Source: Cellulomonas sp. S1-8
GTDB lineage: Bacteria; Actinomycetota; Actinomycetes; Actinomycetales; Cellulomonadaceae
Direction: 5' to 3'
NCBI RefSeq assembly: GCF_026184235.1
Contig: NZ_CP110806.1
Coordinates: 1,364,001 to 1,428,000, forward strand
Length of the DNA stretch: 64,000 bases
Of this stretch, positions 55,718 to 64,000 are shown one piece after another; within the stretch, counting starts at the first letter, position 1; each line of letters opens with the position of its first letter. The translations under genes were made by a program, and so were the position numbers. The notes under the pieces are model-generated. The model did no database searches, was not told the origin of the DNA, and was given only the letters and a program-made list of their open reading frames with translations.

Positions 55718-58000
55718 GTGACGGAGCTCGAGGTGTCGGCAGGACCCCGCGTGTCGGAGCGGGTGAGCGGCCTCCTCGGTCGCATGACGCTCGAGGAGAA
55801 GCTGGCGCAGATCGTCGGGTTCTGGGAGAAGAGCGAGGGCGAGGCCGTCGCCCCGCTGCAGGGTGAGTTCGAGGTCGCGCGCGGCCTCGACGACGTCATC
55901 GCCGACGGCCTCGGCCACCTCACGCGGGTCTACGGCACGCGTCCGGTCGACGCGGTCGAGCGCGCGCGGTGGCTGTGGACCAAGCAGCGCTGGTTCGTCA
56001 ACGAGACCCGCCTCGGCATCCCCGCGCTGGTCCACGAGGAGTGCCTCACCGGCCTGTCGGCCTGGGGCGCCGCGACGTACCCGACGCCCCTGGCGTGGGG
56101 CGCCTCCTTCGACCCCGATCTCGTGACGCGGATGGGCGAGCTCATCGGCGGGTCGATGCGCACGCTCGGCATCCACCAGGGTCTCGCGCCCGTGCTCGAC
56201 GTCATCCGGGACCCCCGCTGGGGCCGGGTCGACGAGTGCATCTCGGAGGACCCCTACCTGGTCGGCACGCTCGGCACGTCGTACGTGCGCGGGCTGCAGT
56301 CGACGGGCGTGCACGCCACCCTCAAGCACTTCGTCGGGTACTCGGCGTCGCAGTCGGGCCGCAACTTCGGTCCCGTGCACGCCGGCCCGCGCGAGCTCGC
56401 CGACGTCCTGCTGGTGCCGTTCGAGATGGGCGTCGTCGACGGCGGCGTCCGCTCCGTCATGCACTCCTACGCGGAGATCGACGGCGTGCCCGTCGCCGCC
56501 GACCCGCACCTGCTGACCGGTGTCCTGCGCGAGCGCTGGGGCTTCGACGGCACGGTCGTCGCCGACTACTTCGGCGTCGCGTTCCTCCACCTGCTGCACC
56601 ACGTGGCCGCCGACCTCGGCGACGCCGCCGGTCAGGCGCTGGCCGCGGGTGTCGACATCGAGCTGCCCACGGGCGACGCCTACCTGGCCCCGCTGGCCGC
56701 GGCCGTCCGCGCCGGCACGGTCGACGAGGCGCTGGTCGACCGCGCGGTGCTGCGCGCCCTTGCCCAGAAGGAGGAGCTCGGGCTGCTCGACGCGACGTTC
56801 GACGACGAGCCCCCCACGGAGGTCGACCTCGACTCGCCGGAGCACCGGGAGGTCGCCGCGCTGCTCGCCGAGCGCTCGCTCGTGCTCCTGAGCAACGACG
56901 GCACGCTGCCGCTCGCGCCCGACGCGAGCATCGCGGTGATCGGCCCCAACGCCGACCGGGCGGCGGCCCTCTTCGGCTGCTACTCCTTCCTCAACCACGT
57001 GCTCGCGCACCACCCGGACGCCGCCGTCGGCATCGAGACGCCGACCGTGCTCGAGGCGCTCCGCCGTGAGCACGGCGACGGGCACGTCACGTCCGCGCAC
57101 GGCTGCGACGTCGACACCGACGACCGGTCCGGGTTCGACGCCGCCGTCGCGACCGCTGCCGCCGCGGACGTCGCGGTGCTCGTCGTCGGCGACCACGCCG
57201 GCCTGTTCGGCCGTGGCACGGTGGGCGAGGGCTGCGACCGCGACGACCTCGAGCTGCCGGGCGTGCAGCGTCAGCTGGTCGAGGCGGTCCTCGACACCGG
57301 GACGCCCGTCGTGCTGGTCCTGCTCACCGGCCGCCCCTACGCCGTCGACTGGGCGCTCGCCCGCACCGCGGCTGCCGTCCAGGCGTTCTTCCCCGGCGAG
57401 GAGGGTGGCAACGCGATCGCCGGCGTCCTCTCCGGACGCGTCAACCCCTCGGGCAGGCTCCCGATCAGCATGCCGCGGTCGGCCGGTGCGCAGCCGTACA
57501 CCTACCTGCACCCTGCGCTGGGCGGCGACGGCGACGTCACCAACCTCAGCACCGTGCCGACGCTGCCGTTCGGGCACGGGCTGTCGTACACGTCGTTCAC
57601 GCACTCCGACCTGCGGGTCGCTCCCGGTGCGTCGACGAGCGGCGGCCTGACGGTCACCATCACCGTCACGAACACCGGCCCGCGCACCGGTGCCGACGTC
57701 GTGCAGGTGTACGGCAAGGACGTCGTCGCGAGCGTGACGCGCCCCGTCGCGCAGCTGCTCGGCTACCACCGCATCGAGCTGGCGCCCGGCCAGAGCGCCG
57801 ACGTCGAGCTCGCGGTCCCCGCCGCGCGCCTCGCGTTCACCGACCGCTCGGGCCGACGCGTCGTCGAGCCCGGTGAGCTCGAGGTGTGGGTCGGGTCGTC
57901 CTGCGCGCAGCGGGACGTCGAGGCGAGCGTCGAGCTGACGGGCGAGACGTACCCCGTGACGATCGACGACGCGCGCTGGACCGGCGTCACCGTCGCCTGA
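55718..58000 (+). CDS. Glycoside hydrolase family 3 (beta-glucosidase or beta-xylosidase)
   Basis: 760 aa, no signal peptide, so it acts on imported oligosaccharides. N-terminal GH3 barrel with LVHEECLTGL, KHFVGYSASQSGRN and nucleophile D283 in VVADYFGV; (alpha/beta) sandwich domain (ERSLVLLSNDGTLPL onward); C-terminal fibronectin III-like domain. The HEECLTG segment occurs in both beta-xylosidases and broad beta-glucosidases, so specificity is open. GTG at 55718 with GAAGGAGA upstream. Last gene of the LacI-controlled operon. Confidence 0.93.
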   Translation: MTELEVSAGPRVSERVSGLLGRMTLEEKLAQIVGFWEKSEGEAVAPLQGEFEVARGLDDVIADGLGHLTRVYGTRPVDAVERARWLWTKQRWFVNETRLGIPALVHEECLTGLSAWGAATYPTPLAWGASFDPDLVTRMGELIGGSMRTLGIHQGLAPVLDVIRDPRWGRVDECISEDPYLVGTLGTSYVRGLQSTGVHATLKHFVGYSASQSGRNFGPVHAGPRELADVLLVPFEMGVVDGGVRSVMHSYAEIDGVPVAADPHLLTGVLRERWGFDGTVVADYFGVAFLHLLHHVAADLGDAAGQALAAGVDIELPTGDAYLAPLAAAVRAGTVDEALVDRAVLRALAQKEELGLLDATFDDEPPTEVDLDSPEHREVAALLAERSLVLLSNDGTLPLAPDASIAVIGPNADRAAALFGCYSFLNHVLAHHPDAAVGIETPTVLEALRREHGDGHVTSAHGCDVDTDDRSGFDAAVATAAAADVAVLVVGDHAGLFGRGTVGEGCDRDDLELPGVQRQLVEAVLDTGTPVVLVLLTGRPYAVDWALARTAAAVQAFFPGEEGGNAIAGVLSGRVNPSGRLPISMPRSAGAQPYTYLHPALGGDGDVTNLSTVPTLPFGHGLSYTSFTHSDLRVAPGASTSGGLTVTITVTNTGPRTGADVVQVYGKDVVASVTRPVAQLLGYHRIELAPGQSADVELAVPAARLAFTDRSGRRVVEPGELEVWVGSSCAQRDVEASVELTGETYPVTIDDARWTGVTVA

Positions 58001-58005
58001 GAGCC

Positions 58006-58037
58006 CCGCCGGCGACGGGAGCAGCCGTCGCCGGCGG
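58006..58037 (+). terminator. GC hairpin behind the GH3 gene
   Basis: CCGCCGGCGACGG, 6-nt loop GAGCAG, CCGTCGCCGGCGG: perfect 13-bp stem 5 bp after the GH3 stop. Likely the operon end although no T run follows. A TAGCGT at 58080-58085 is a possible -10 for ilvD. Confidence 0.7.
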
Positions 58038-58141
58038 ATCACAGGTCGGACGCCCGACACGCCGGGCGCCGCGCCGACGTAGCGTGACGCCGCGGCCCTC
58101 CCGGAGGGGCGCCGCGCCCCCGGGAGAAGGAGACCCCCGCG

Positions 58142-60004
58142 ATGAGCCGTCCGCTGCGCTCACGTACCTCGACCCACGGTCGCAACATGGCCGGCGCCCG
58201 TGCGCTGTGGCGCGCGACCGGCATGACCACCGAGGACTTCGGCAAGCCGATCATCGCGATCGCGAACTCGTACACGCAGTTCGTGCCCGGGCACGTCCAC
58301 CTCAAGGACATGGGCGACCTGGTCGCCGGTGCGATCCGCGAGGCCGGCGGCGTCGCCAAGGAGTTCCACACGATCGCCGTCGACGACGGCATCGCGATGG
58401 GCCACGCGGGCATGCTCTACTCGCTGCCGAGCCGCGACCTCATCGCCGACTCCGTCGAGTACATGGTCAACGCGCACTGCGCCGACGCGCTGGTGTGCAT
58501 CTCCAACTGCGACAAGATCACGCCGGGCATGCTCAACGCGGCGCTGCGCCTGAACATCCCGGTGATCTTCGTGTCCGGCGGGCCGATGGAGGCCGGCAAG
58601 GCGGTCGTCGCGGACGGCGTCGCCACGACGCCTCTCAACCTCATCAACGCGATCAACTACGCGGCTGACGACAACGTGTCCGACGAGGCGCTGGGCCGCG
58701 TCGAGGAGAACGCGTGCCCCACGTGCGGCTCGTGCTCGGGCATGTTCACGGCGAACTCGATGAACTGCCTGACCGAGGCCCTCGGGCTCTCGCTGCCGGG
58801 CAACGGGTCGACGCTCGCGACCCACACCGCGCGGCGTGAGCTGTTCCTCGAGGCCGGCCGCACGATCGTCGACCTCGCGCGCCGGTACTACGAGGACGAG
58901 GACGACACCGCGGCACCGCGGGCCATCGCCACCCGGGCGGCGTTCAGCAACGCGATGACCCTGGACGTCGCGATGGGCGGCTCCACCAACACGGTGCTGC
59001 ACATCCTCGCGGCCGCGCAGGAGGCCGAGCTCGACTTCACGCTCGCCGACATCGACGCGATCAGCCGGCGTGTGCCGTGCCTGGCGAAGGTCGCGCCCAA
59101 CCACCCGGACTTCCACATGGAGGACGTCCACCGCGCGGGCGGCATCCCCGCCCTCCTGGGGGAGCTGGACCGCGGCGGGCTGCTCGACCACGACGTCACG
59201 AGCGTGCACACCCCGACGCTGCGCGCCTGGCTCGACGACTGGGACGTCCGCGGCGGTACGGCCACGCAGCGTGCGCTCGACCTCTTCCTCGCGGCACCCG
59301 GCGGGGTGCGCACGACGCAGGCCTTCTCGACCTCGAACGTGTGGCGCTCGCTCGACACCGACGCGGCCGACGGCTGCATCCGGGACGTCGCGCACGCCTA
59401 CACCGTCGAGGGCGGGCTGGCGGTGCTGCGCGGCAACCTGTCGCCGGACGGCGCGATCATCAAGACCGCCGGGATCGACCCCGACGTCTTCCACTTCGTG
59501 GGTCGTGCGCTGGTCTGCGAGTCGCAGGACGAGGCCGTCGACAAGATCCTGCGCAAGGAGGTCGAGCCCGGGCACGTCGTCGTGGTGCGCTACGAGGGCC
59601 CCGCGGGCGGGCCGGGCATGCAGGAGATGCTGTACCCGACGTCGTTCATCAAGGGGCGCGGCCTGGGCAAGGTCTGCGCGCTGATCACCGACGGCCGGTT
59701 CTCGGGCGGGTCCAGCGGCATCTCCGTGGGCCACGTCAGCCCGGAGGCCGCCGCGGGCGGCACGATCGGGCTGGTCGAGGACGGCGACGAGATCGAGATC
59801 GACGTCGAGACGCGCCTCATCCGCGTGAACGTCCCGGACTCCGTGCTGGCCGAGCGTCGCGCCAAGATGGAGGCGAGCGAGAACCCGTGGCAGCCGGTCG
59901 ACCGCGACCGCGTCGTGTCGCCTGCGCTGCAGGCCTACGCCGCCATGGCGACGTCGGCGGACCGCGGCGCGGTGCGCGACGTCAGCCGGCTGCGCCGCGG
60001 CTGA
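58142..60004 (+). CDS. ilvD: Dihydroxyacid dehydratase, E. coli IlvD type
   Basis: 620 aa. Dehydrates 2,3-dihydroxyacids in valine/leucine/isoleucine synthesis. Cluster cysteines C123 ([10 protein letters not shown]) and C195 ([11 protein letters not shown]. coli C195) are present, but the position of the third cysteine found in [2Fe-2S] enzymes reads QFVPGHVHL, as in E. coli IlvD, so an oxygen-labile [4Fe-4S] cluster is expected. ATG at 58142 with AAGGAGA upstream. A second, different dehydratase lies at 60758. Confidence 0.95.
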   Translation: MSRPLRSRTSTHGRNMAGARALWRATGMTTEDFGKPIIAIANSYTQFVPGHVHLKDMGDLVAGAIREAGGVAKEFHTIAVDDGIAMGHAGMLYSLPSRDLIADSVEYMVNAHCADALVCISNCDKITPGMLNAALRLNIPVIFVSGGPMEAGKAVVADGVATTPLNLINAINYAADDNVSDEALGRVEENACPTCGSCSGMFTANSMNCLTEALGLSLPGNGSTLATHTARRELFLEAGRTIVDLARRYYEDEDDTAAPRAIATRAAFSNAMTLDVAMGGSTNTVLHILAAAQEAELDFTLADIDAISRRVPCLAKVAPNHPDFHMEDVHRAGGIPALLGELDRGGLLDHDVTSVHTPTLRAWLDDWDVRGGTATQRALDLFLAAPGGVRTTQAFSTSNVWRSLDTDAADGCIRDVAHAYTVEGGLAVLRGNLSPDGAIIKTAGIDPDVFHFVGRALVCESQDEAVDKILRKEVEPGHVVVVRYEGPAGGPGMQEMLYPTSFIKGRGLGKVCALITDGRFSGGSSGISVGHVSPEAAAGGTIGLVEDGDEIEIDVETRLIRVNVPDSVLAERRAKMEASENPWQPVDRDRVVSPALQAYAAMATSADRGAVRDVSRLRRG

Positions 60005-60043
60005 GTCCCGGTCACCCGGGGACGTCCGGCGCGGTGCGCCGCG

Positions 60044-60610
60044 TCAGCACTCCGCGCGGGCGCGCTCGGAGAGCACCCAGTGGCCGTCGCCGGGCTGCAG
60101 GACGACGGTGCCGCAGCTGGTGCCCGCCACGTAGACGACGTGGAGGACCGCGCGGTCGGCGGCCTCCTCGCGGAGCTCGACGGTCGCCTCGGAGGCCTGG
60201 CCGGCCGCGGCGAACAGCCCGGACGTCATGGTGATGAGGCTCGCGCAGTCGGTGATCCCGGGGAAGCCCTGCGAGGTGATCTCGTCGACCATGCTCTGCG
60301 CCAGCTCGGGCGTCATGTAGGCGCACGCGGTGTCGACGTCGGGCGCGCGGCTCGCGGCGAGCCACGTCAGGAAGCTCTCCTCCGGGCCCCCGGCGGGGGC
60401 GTCGGGTGCGGCCTCCGCGGGCGGTGGCTCGCTGGGCGTGGGCTCGACGCTGGGCGCCTCCGTCGTGGTGCTCGGCGTGGCCGCACTGCTCGCCGGGTCG
60501 TCGGGCTCGCCCCCGGTGCACCCGGCCAGCAGGACCGCACCCAGCAGGGGCGCGGCCAGCCAGCGCGAGGAAGGACGACGGACGGCAGGCAGGAGGCTCA
60601 CACCTCCCAT
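60044..60610 (-). CDS. Small lipoprotein with a Pro/Thr-rich linker, unknown function
   Basis: 188 aa. Signal peptide with lipobox LLAGC (C31), a Pro/Ser/Thr/Glu-rich linker (about 35-78), then a compact ~105-residue domain (ESFLTWLAASRAPDVDTACAYM) with four cysteines that may form disulfides. The helical-then-beta layout resembles NTF2-like secreted domains, unconfirmed. ATG at 60610 is used; GTG at 60601 is possible. Convergent with the first ilvD and divergent from the second. Confidence 0.8.
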   Translation of the reverse strand: MGGVSLLPAVRRPSSRWLAAPLLGAVLLAGCTGGEPDDPASSAATPSTTTEAPSVEPTPSEPPPAEAAPDAPAGGPEESFLTWLAASRAPDVDTACAYMTPELAQSMVDEITSQGFPGITDCASLITMTSGLFAAAGQASEATVELREEAADRAVLHVVYVAGTSCGTVVLQPGDGHWVLSERARAEC

Positions 60611-60661
60611 TCTGACACCGGCTCGTGAGAACTGGTCAGGTCTCGGTGCCGCGCCCGCGGT

Positions 60662-60683
60662 GGTGGTCACCGATGTGACCACC
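60662..60683. promoter_or_regulatory. Palindrome between lipoprotein gene and second ilvD
   Basis: GGTGGTCAC-CGAT-GTGACCACC, perfect 9-bp arms, located in the 147-bp divergent region. A candidate regulator site for either gene. Confidence 0.4.
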
Positions 60684-60757
60684 GCTCGAGGACACCCGCG
60701 GGCGGGGGCCCGGGCGCGTGGGCGGCGCGGGGCGCCTGGCGTGGTTAGGGTCGCGGG

Positions 60758-62476
60758 ATGACGACAGTGCACGGCGGGGACGGTCCGGGGATCGACATCA
60801 AGCCGCGGTCGCGGCAGGTCACGGACGGGTTGGAGGCGACGGCGTCGCGCGGCATGCTGCGGGCCGTCGGCATGGGCGACGACGACTTCGCGAAGCCGCA
60901 GATCGGCGTCGCGAGCTCCTGGAACGAGATCACGCCGTGCAACCTGTCGCTCGACCGGCTGGCCAAGGCCGTCAAGGGCGGCGTGCACGCCGGGGGCGGG
61001 TTCCCCCTGGAGTTCGGCACCATCTCGGTGTCCGACGGCATCTCCATGGGCCACGAGGGCATGCACTACTCCCTGGTCAGCCGGGACATCATCGCGGACA
61101 GCGTCGAGACGGTGATGATGGCCGAGCGGCTCGACGGGTCGGTGCTGCTGGCCGGGTGCGACAAGTCCCTGCCGGGCATGCTCATGGCCGCGGCGCGTCT
61201 GGACCTGGCGTCCGTCTTCCTCTATGCGGGCTCGATCATGCCGGGCTGGGTGAAGCTGTCGGACGGCACGGAGAAGGAAGTGACGATCATCGACGCGTTC
61301 GAGGCCGTCGGCGCGTGCGCGCGCGGCCTCATGTCGCGCGAGGACGTCGACCGCATCGAGCGCGCGATCTGCCCGGGCGAGGGCGCGTGCGGCGGGATGT
61401 ACACCGCGAACACCATGGCGTCGGTGGCCGAGGCCATGGGGATGTCGCTCCCGGGGTCCGCGGCGCCGCCGTCCGCCGACCGGCGCCGCGACCAGTACGC
61501 CCACCGCTCGGGCGAGGCCGTCGTCGAACTGCTGCGGCGCGGCATCACGGCGCGGCAGATCATGACGAAGGAGGCGTTCGAGAACGCGATCGCCGTGGTC
61601 ATGGCCTTCGGCGGGTCCACGAACGCCGTGCTCCACCTGCTGGCCATCGCGTACGAGGCCGAGGTCGACCTCACGCTCGCGGACTTCACCCGCGTCGCTG
61701 CCCGGGTCCCGCACCTGGGCGACCTCAAGCCGTTCGGCCGGTACGTCATGAACGACGTCGACCGGGTCGGCGGTGTGCCCGTCGTCATGAAGGCCCTGCT
61801 CGACGCCGGGCTGCTGCACGGGGACTGCCTGACCGTCACCGGACGCACCGTCGCGGAGAACCTCGCCGAGATCGCCCCGCCGGACCCCGACGGCAAGATC
61901 CTGCGCGCCCTCGACAACCCGATCCACCGCACGGGCGGCATCACGATCCTGTCGGGGTCGCTCGCCCCCGACGGTGCGGTCGTGAAGTCCGCGGGCTTCG
62001 ACTCCGACGTCTTCGAGGGCACCGCGCGGGTCTTCGAGCGCGAGCGGGCGGCGCTCGACGCGCTCGAGGACGGCACGATCCAGGCCGGCGACGTCGTGGT
62101 CATCCGGTACGAGGGCCCCAAGGGCGGGCCGGGGATGCGCGAGATGCTCGCCATCACCGGCGCGATCAAGGGCGCGGGCCTGGGCAAGGACGTCCTGCTC
62201 GTGACGGACGGCCGGTTCTCGGGCGGCACGACGGGCCTGTGCGTCGGCCACATCGCGCCCGAGGCCGTCGACGCCGGCCCGATCGCGTTCGTCCGCGACG
62301 GGGACCGCATCCGCCTCGACGTCGCCCACGCGACGCTCGACCTCGTCGTCGACGAGGCCGAGCTCGCGACCCGGCGCGCGGGCTGGGAGCCGCTGCCCCC
62401 GCGGTACACCCGCGGCGTCCTCGGCAAGTACCAGAAGCTCGTCCAGTCGGCCTCGAAGGGCGCGGTCCTGGCCTGA
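60758..62476 (+). CDS. ilvD: Dihydroxyacid dehydratase, [2Fe-2S] type
   Basis: 572 aa. Same reaction family as the gene at 58142 but from the plant/mycobacterial branch: C61 (NEITPCNLS), C134 ([10 protein letters not shown]) and C211 ([10 protein letters not shown]) give the three-cysteine set of oxygen-stable [2Fe-2S] enzymes. ATG at 60758 comes 6 nt after TAGGGT (60746-60751), so probably leaderless. It could be the housekeeping DHAD, or a sugar-acid dehydratase relative; the ilvD-like motifs favour the first. Confidence 0.92.
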   Translation: MTTVHGGDGPGIDIKPRSRQVTDGLEATASRGMLRAVGMGDDDFAKPQIGVASSWNEITPCNLSLDRLAKAVKGGVHAGGGFPLEFGTISVSDGISMGHEGMHYSLVSRDIIADSVETVMMAERLDGSVLLAGCDKSLPGMLMAAARLDLASVFLYAGSIMPGWVKLSDGTEKEVTIIDAFEAVGACARGLMSREDVDRIERAICPGEGACGGMYTANTMASVAEAMGMSLPGSAAPPSADRRRDQYAHRSGEAVVELLRRGITARQIMTKEAFENAIAVVMAFGGSTNAVLHLLAIAYEAEVDLTLADFTRVAARVPHLGDLKPFGRYVMNDVDRVGGVPVVMKALLDAGLLHGDCLTVTGRTVAENLAEIAPPDPDGKILRALDNPIHRTGGITILSGSLAPDGAVVKSAGFDSDVFEGTARVFERERAALDALEDGTIQAGDVVVIRYEGPKGGPGMREMLAITGAIKGAGLGKDVLLVTDGRFSGGTTGLCVGHIAPEAVDAGPIAFVRDGDRIRLDVAHATLDLVVDEAELATRRAGWEPLPPRYTRGVLGKYQKLVQSASKGAVLA

Positions 62477-62494
62477 CCCGCCACCCCCCCCACC

Positions 62495-62558
62495 CCGCCG
62501 AACGGAACCTCGCTACCCGTTCCGGGGCCCTGACGAGGAGTCGTGTTCCGCTCGGCGG
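62495..62558. repeat. Palindromic element behind the second ilvD (64 bp)
   Basis: Arms CCGCCGAACGGAAC (62495-62508) and GTTCCGCTCGGCGG (62545-62558) pair over 14 positions with one mismatch around a 36-nt loop with an inner CCTCG/CGAGG stem. Size and layout resemble the elements at 20605 and 21803; the loops also share a weak pattern (GYTRCCCRT then GACGR..GAG.CG). It begins 18 bp behind the ilvD stop. Confidence 0.7.
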
Positions 62559-62661
62559 TGGGTTGGGGCGGACATTGAACGTTTCATGTGGCGACGTGGG
62601 GGGGTCGCGACCGCTTGTGTGGCCGTGTGTGCGGGCAGCACACGGGACGTAGGGAGCGGAC

Positions 62662-64000
62662 ATGCGACGAGGAACCACACCCGCGGCGGTCGCCGTGGTG
62701 GTCGTGACCAGCGTGATCGGGAGCACCGCGGCGAACGCGGCGGATCCCGCGGTCGAGGCGGCGCTCGGCGCCAACGCCGGCGTGCACGACACCGCGGACG
62801 CGCTGGTCTGGGACGCAGGTGCCGAGACGGCGATCGGGCTGACGGGCGCGTCCGCGACGGTGACCGGCCCCGGCGCGAGCGCGGACGGTGGCACGGTGAC
62901 GATCACCGCGCCGGGCACCTACCGCGTCCGCGGCACCCTCGCCGACGGGGCGCTTGTCGTGGCGTCGCCCGGTGACGGTGTCGTGCGCGTCGTCCTGGAC
63001 GGCGCCTCGATCACGTCCGCCACGACGTCCCCGCTGCAGGTGCTCGACGCCGACGAGGTCGTCGTGGTCCTGGCCGACGGGACGACGAACCGGCTCACCG
63101 ACCCGGCGACGTACGTCTTCCCCGAGGGCCAGGACGAGCCGAACGCGACGCTGTTCTCCGCGGCGGACCTGACCATCGCGGGCGGCGGTGCCCTGACGGT
63201 CGTCGGCAACGCGAACGACGGCATCGCGTCCAAGGACGGTCTGGTCGTCGCCGGCGGGACCCTCAGCGTCACCGCCGCGGACGACGGCATCCGCGGCAAG
63301 GACTACCTGGTGGTGACCGGTGGCACGCTCGACGTCACGGCGGGCGGCGACGGGCTGAAGTCCGACGACGACACCCCCGAGGCGGGGTTCGTGCACGTCG
63401 CGGGCGGGACGACACGGATCACGTCGGGTGACGACGGCATCACGGCGGCGTCCGACGTGATCGTGTCGCACGGCGACCTGGCGGTGACGTCCGGGGGCGG
63501 GGTCGCGGGGACGGGGGACGGGTCCAAGGGGCTCGTCGGTGACGTGTCGGTCGTGGTCGGCGGTGGCTCCGTGGTCGTGGACGCCTCCGACGACGCGGTC
63601 CACTCCGACGGGACGATCACGTTCGCGGACGGCAACGCGACGCTCGCCGCCGTCGAGGACGGGGTCGACGCGGGTGAGCGCCTGGTCGTCACTGGCGGCG
63701 CGCTCACGGTCACGACGTCCTCCGAGGGCCTCGAGTCGAAGGTCGTCGAGATCTCCGGCGGTCTGATCGGCGTCACGGCGACGGACGACGCGATCAACGC
63801 GTCCGACCCCGCGGCGCCCGACTCGGTGGGCGCGATCCCGGGTGTCGTCGTCACGATCAGCGGCGGGCTGATCGTGCTCCGTGCGGCCACCGGTGACGGT
63901 CTGGACTCGAACGGCAGCGCCAGCATCACCGGTGGCACGCTCGTCGTCGACGGGCCGACGGAGTTCATCAACAGCGCGGTCGACGTCAACGGGACCTTCC
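62662..64000 (+). CDS. Secreted beta-helix carbohydrate-binding protein (Cthe_2159-like), 3'-truncated
   Basis: About 446 codons are visible before the window ends, with no stop. Signal peptide (about 1-26, cleavage after ANA). The rest is a repetitive parallel beta-helix: turns marked by NDGIAS, DDGIRG, GDGLKS, DDGITA, DDAVHS, EDGVDA, SEGLES, DDAINA and GDGLDS recur every 20-45 residues. These Asp-rich turns match the calcium-binding repeats of the Cthe_2159 family, which binds acidic polysaccharides. ATG at 62662 with AGGGAGCGG upstream. It suits a plant-polymer degrader. The rest of the protein is outside the window. Confidence 0.85.
   Translation, partial: MRRGTTPAAVAVVVVTSVIGSTAANAADPAVEAALGANAGVHDTADALVWDAGAETAIGLTGASATVTGPGASADGGTVTITAPGTYRVRGTLADGALVVASPGDGVVRVVLDGASITSATTSPLQVLDADEVVVVLADGTTNRLTDPATYVFPEGQDEPNATLFSAADLTIAGGGALTVVGNANDGIASKDGLVVAGGTLSVTAADDGIRGKDYLVVTGGTLDVTAGGDGLKSDDDTPEAGFVHVAGGTTRITSGDDGITAASDVIVSHGDLAVTSGGGVAGTGDGSKGLVGDVSVVVGGGSVVVDASDDAVHSDGTITFADGNATLAAVEDGVDAGERLVVTGGALTVTTSSEGLESKVVEISGGLIGVTATDDAINASDPAAPDSVGAIPGVVVTISGGLIVLRAATGDGLDSNGSASITGGTLVVDGPTEFINSAVDVNGTF

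Noticed and set aside
60026..60041. CGGCGC/GCGCCG hairpin between convergent ilvD and the lipoprotein gene
   Set aside because: Six base pairs with no T run is common by chance in this sequence; not listed as a terminator.
62584..63603. 339-codon minus-strand open frame
   Set aside because: Antisense to the secreted beta-helix gene, whose plus-strand frame has a signal peptide and regular repeats.

Overview
The window is very GC-rich, with GTG starts, 4-bp start/stop overlaps and many apparently leaderless genes. It carries the GlgE glycogen/maltose-1-phosphate pathway, plant-polysaccharide glycosidases, and an iscS-mnmA-ligA-gatCAB neighbourhood. Together these point to an actinobacterium, most likely Cellulomonas or a close relative (inference from gene content and style; no database search was possible).

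Layout. 1-2675: 3' part of a 23S rRNA, a 5S rRNA and a strong terminator. 2922-17852: the minus-strand GlgE pathway (glgE-treS-mak with 4-bp overlaps, and glgB further downstream), split by a galactomannan-type block: GH2 beta-mannosidase plus a LacI-type sensor with no DNA-binding domain, then a divergent GH36 alpha-galactosidase and a ROK regulator. 18019-25774: glgP, a DUF559 nuclease-like gene bounded by two copies of a 56-57-bp palindromic element, a flavoprotein dehydrogenase and glgX. 25878-28726: etfBA and a kinase-like phosphotransferase. 28863-32208: cysteine desulfurase, mnmA and a MetE-like protein. 32205-36943: accessory membrane proteins of unknown function, a decayed fragment of ligA, and a secreted ChW-repeat protein. 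37114-45586: ligA, a double GNAT gene, two conserved unknowns and gatCAB. 45735-51102: GNAT, D-2-hydroxyacid dehydrogenase, CDF transporter with a 23-codon upstream ORF, photolyase, a quinone-reductase-like flavoprotein and its MarR-type neighbour. 51241-58000: a LacI-controlled CUT1 sugar ABC importer (no ATPase) with a GH3 glycosidase. 58142-62476: two dihydroxyacid dehydratases of different iron-sulfur types with a lipoprotein gene between them. 62662-64000: 5' part of a secreted beta-helix carbohydrate-binding protein.

How it fits together. GlgE, TreS, Mak and GlgB make alpha-glucan from trehalose/maltose; GlgP and GlgX degrade it. The GH2/GH36 pair and the ABC importer with GH3 feed hemicellulose or cello-oligosaccharides into central metabolism, each under a LacI/ROK-type regulator. 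The most unusual item is the palindrome-bounded DUF559 cassette between two convergent genes, which looks like a REP/RAYT-style arrangement built on a different protein family. A third palindrome of similar architecture lies behind the second ilvD.
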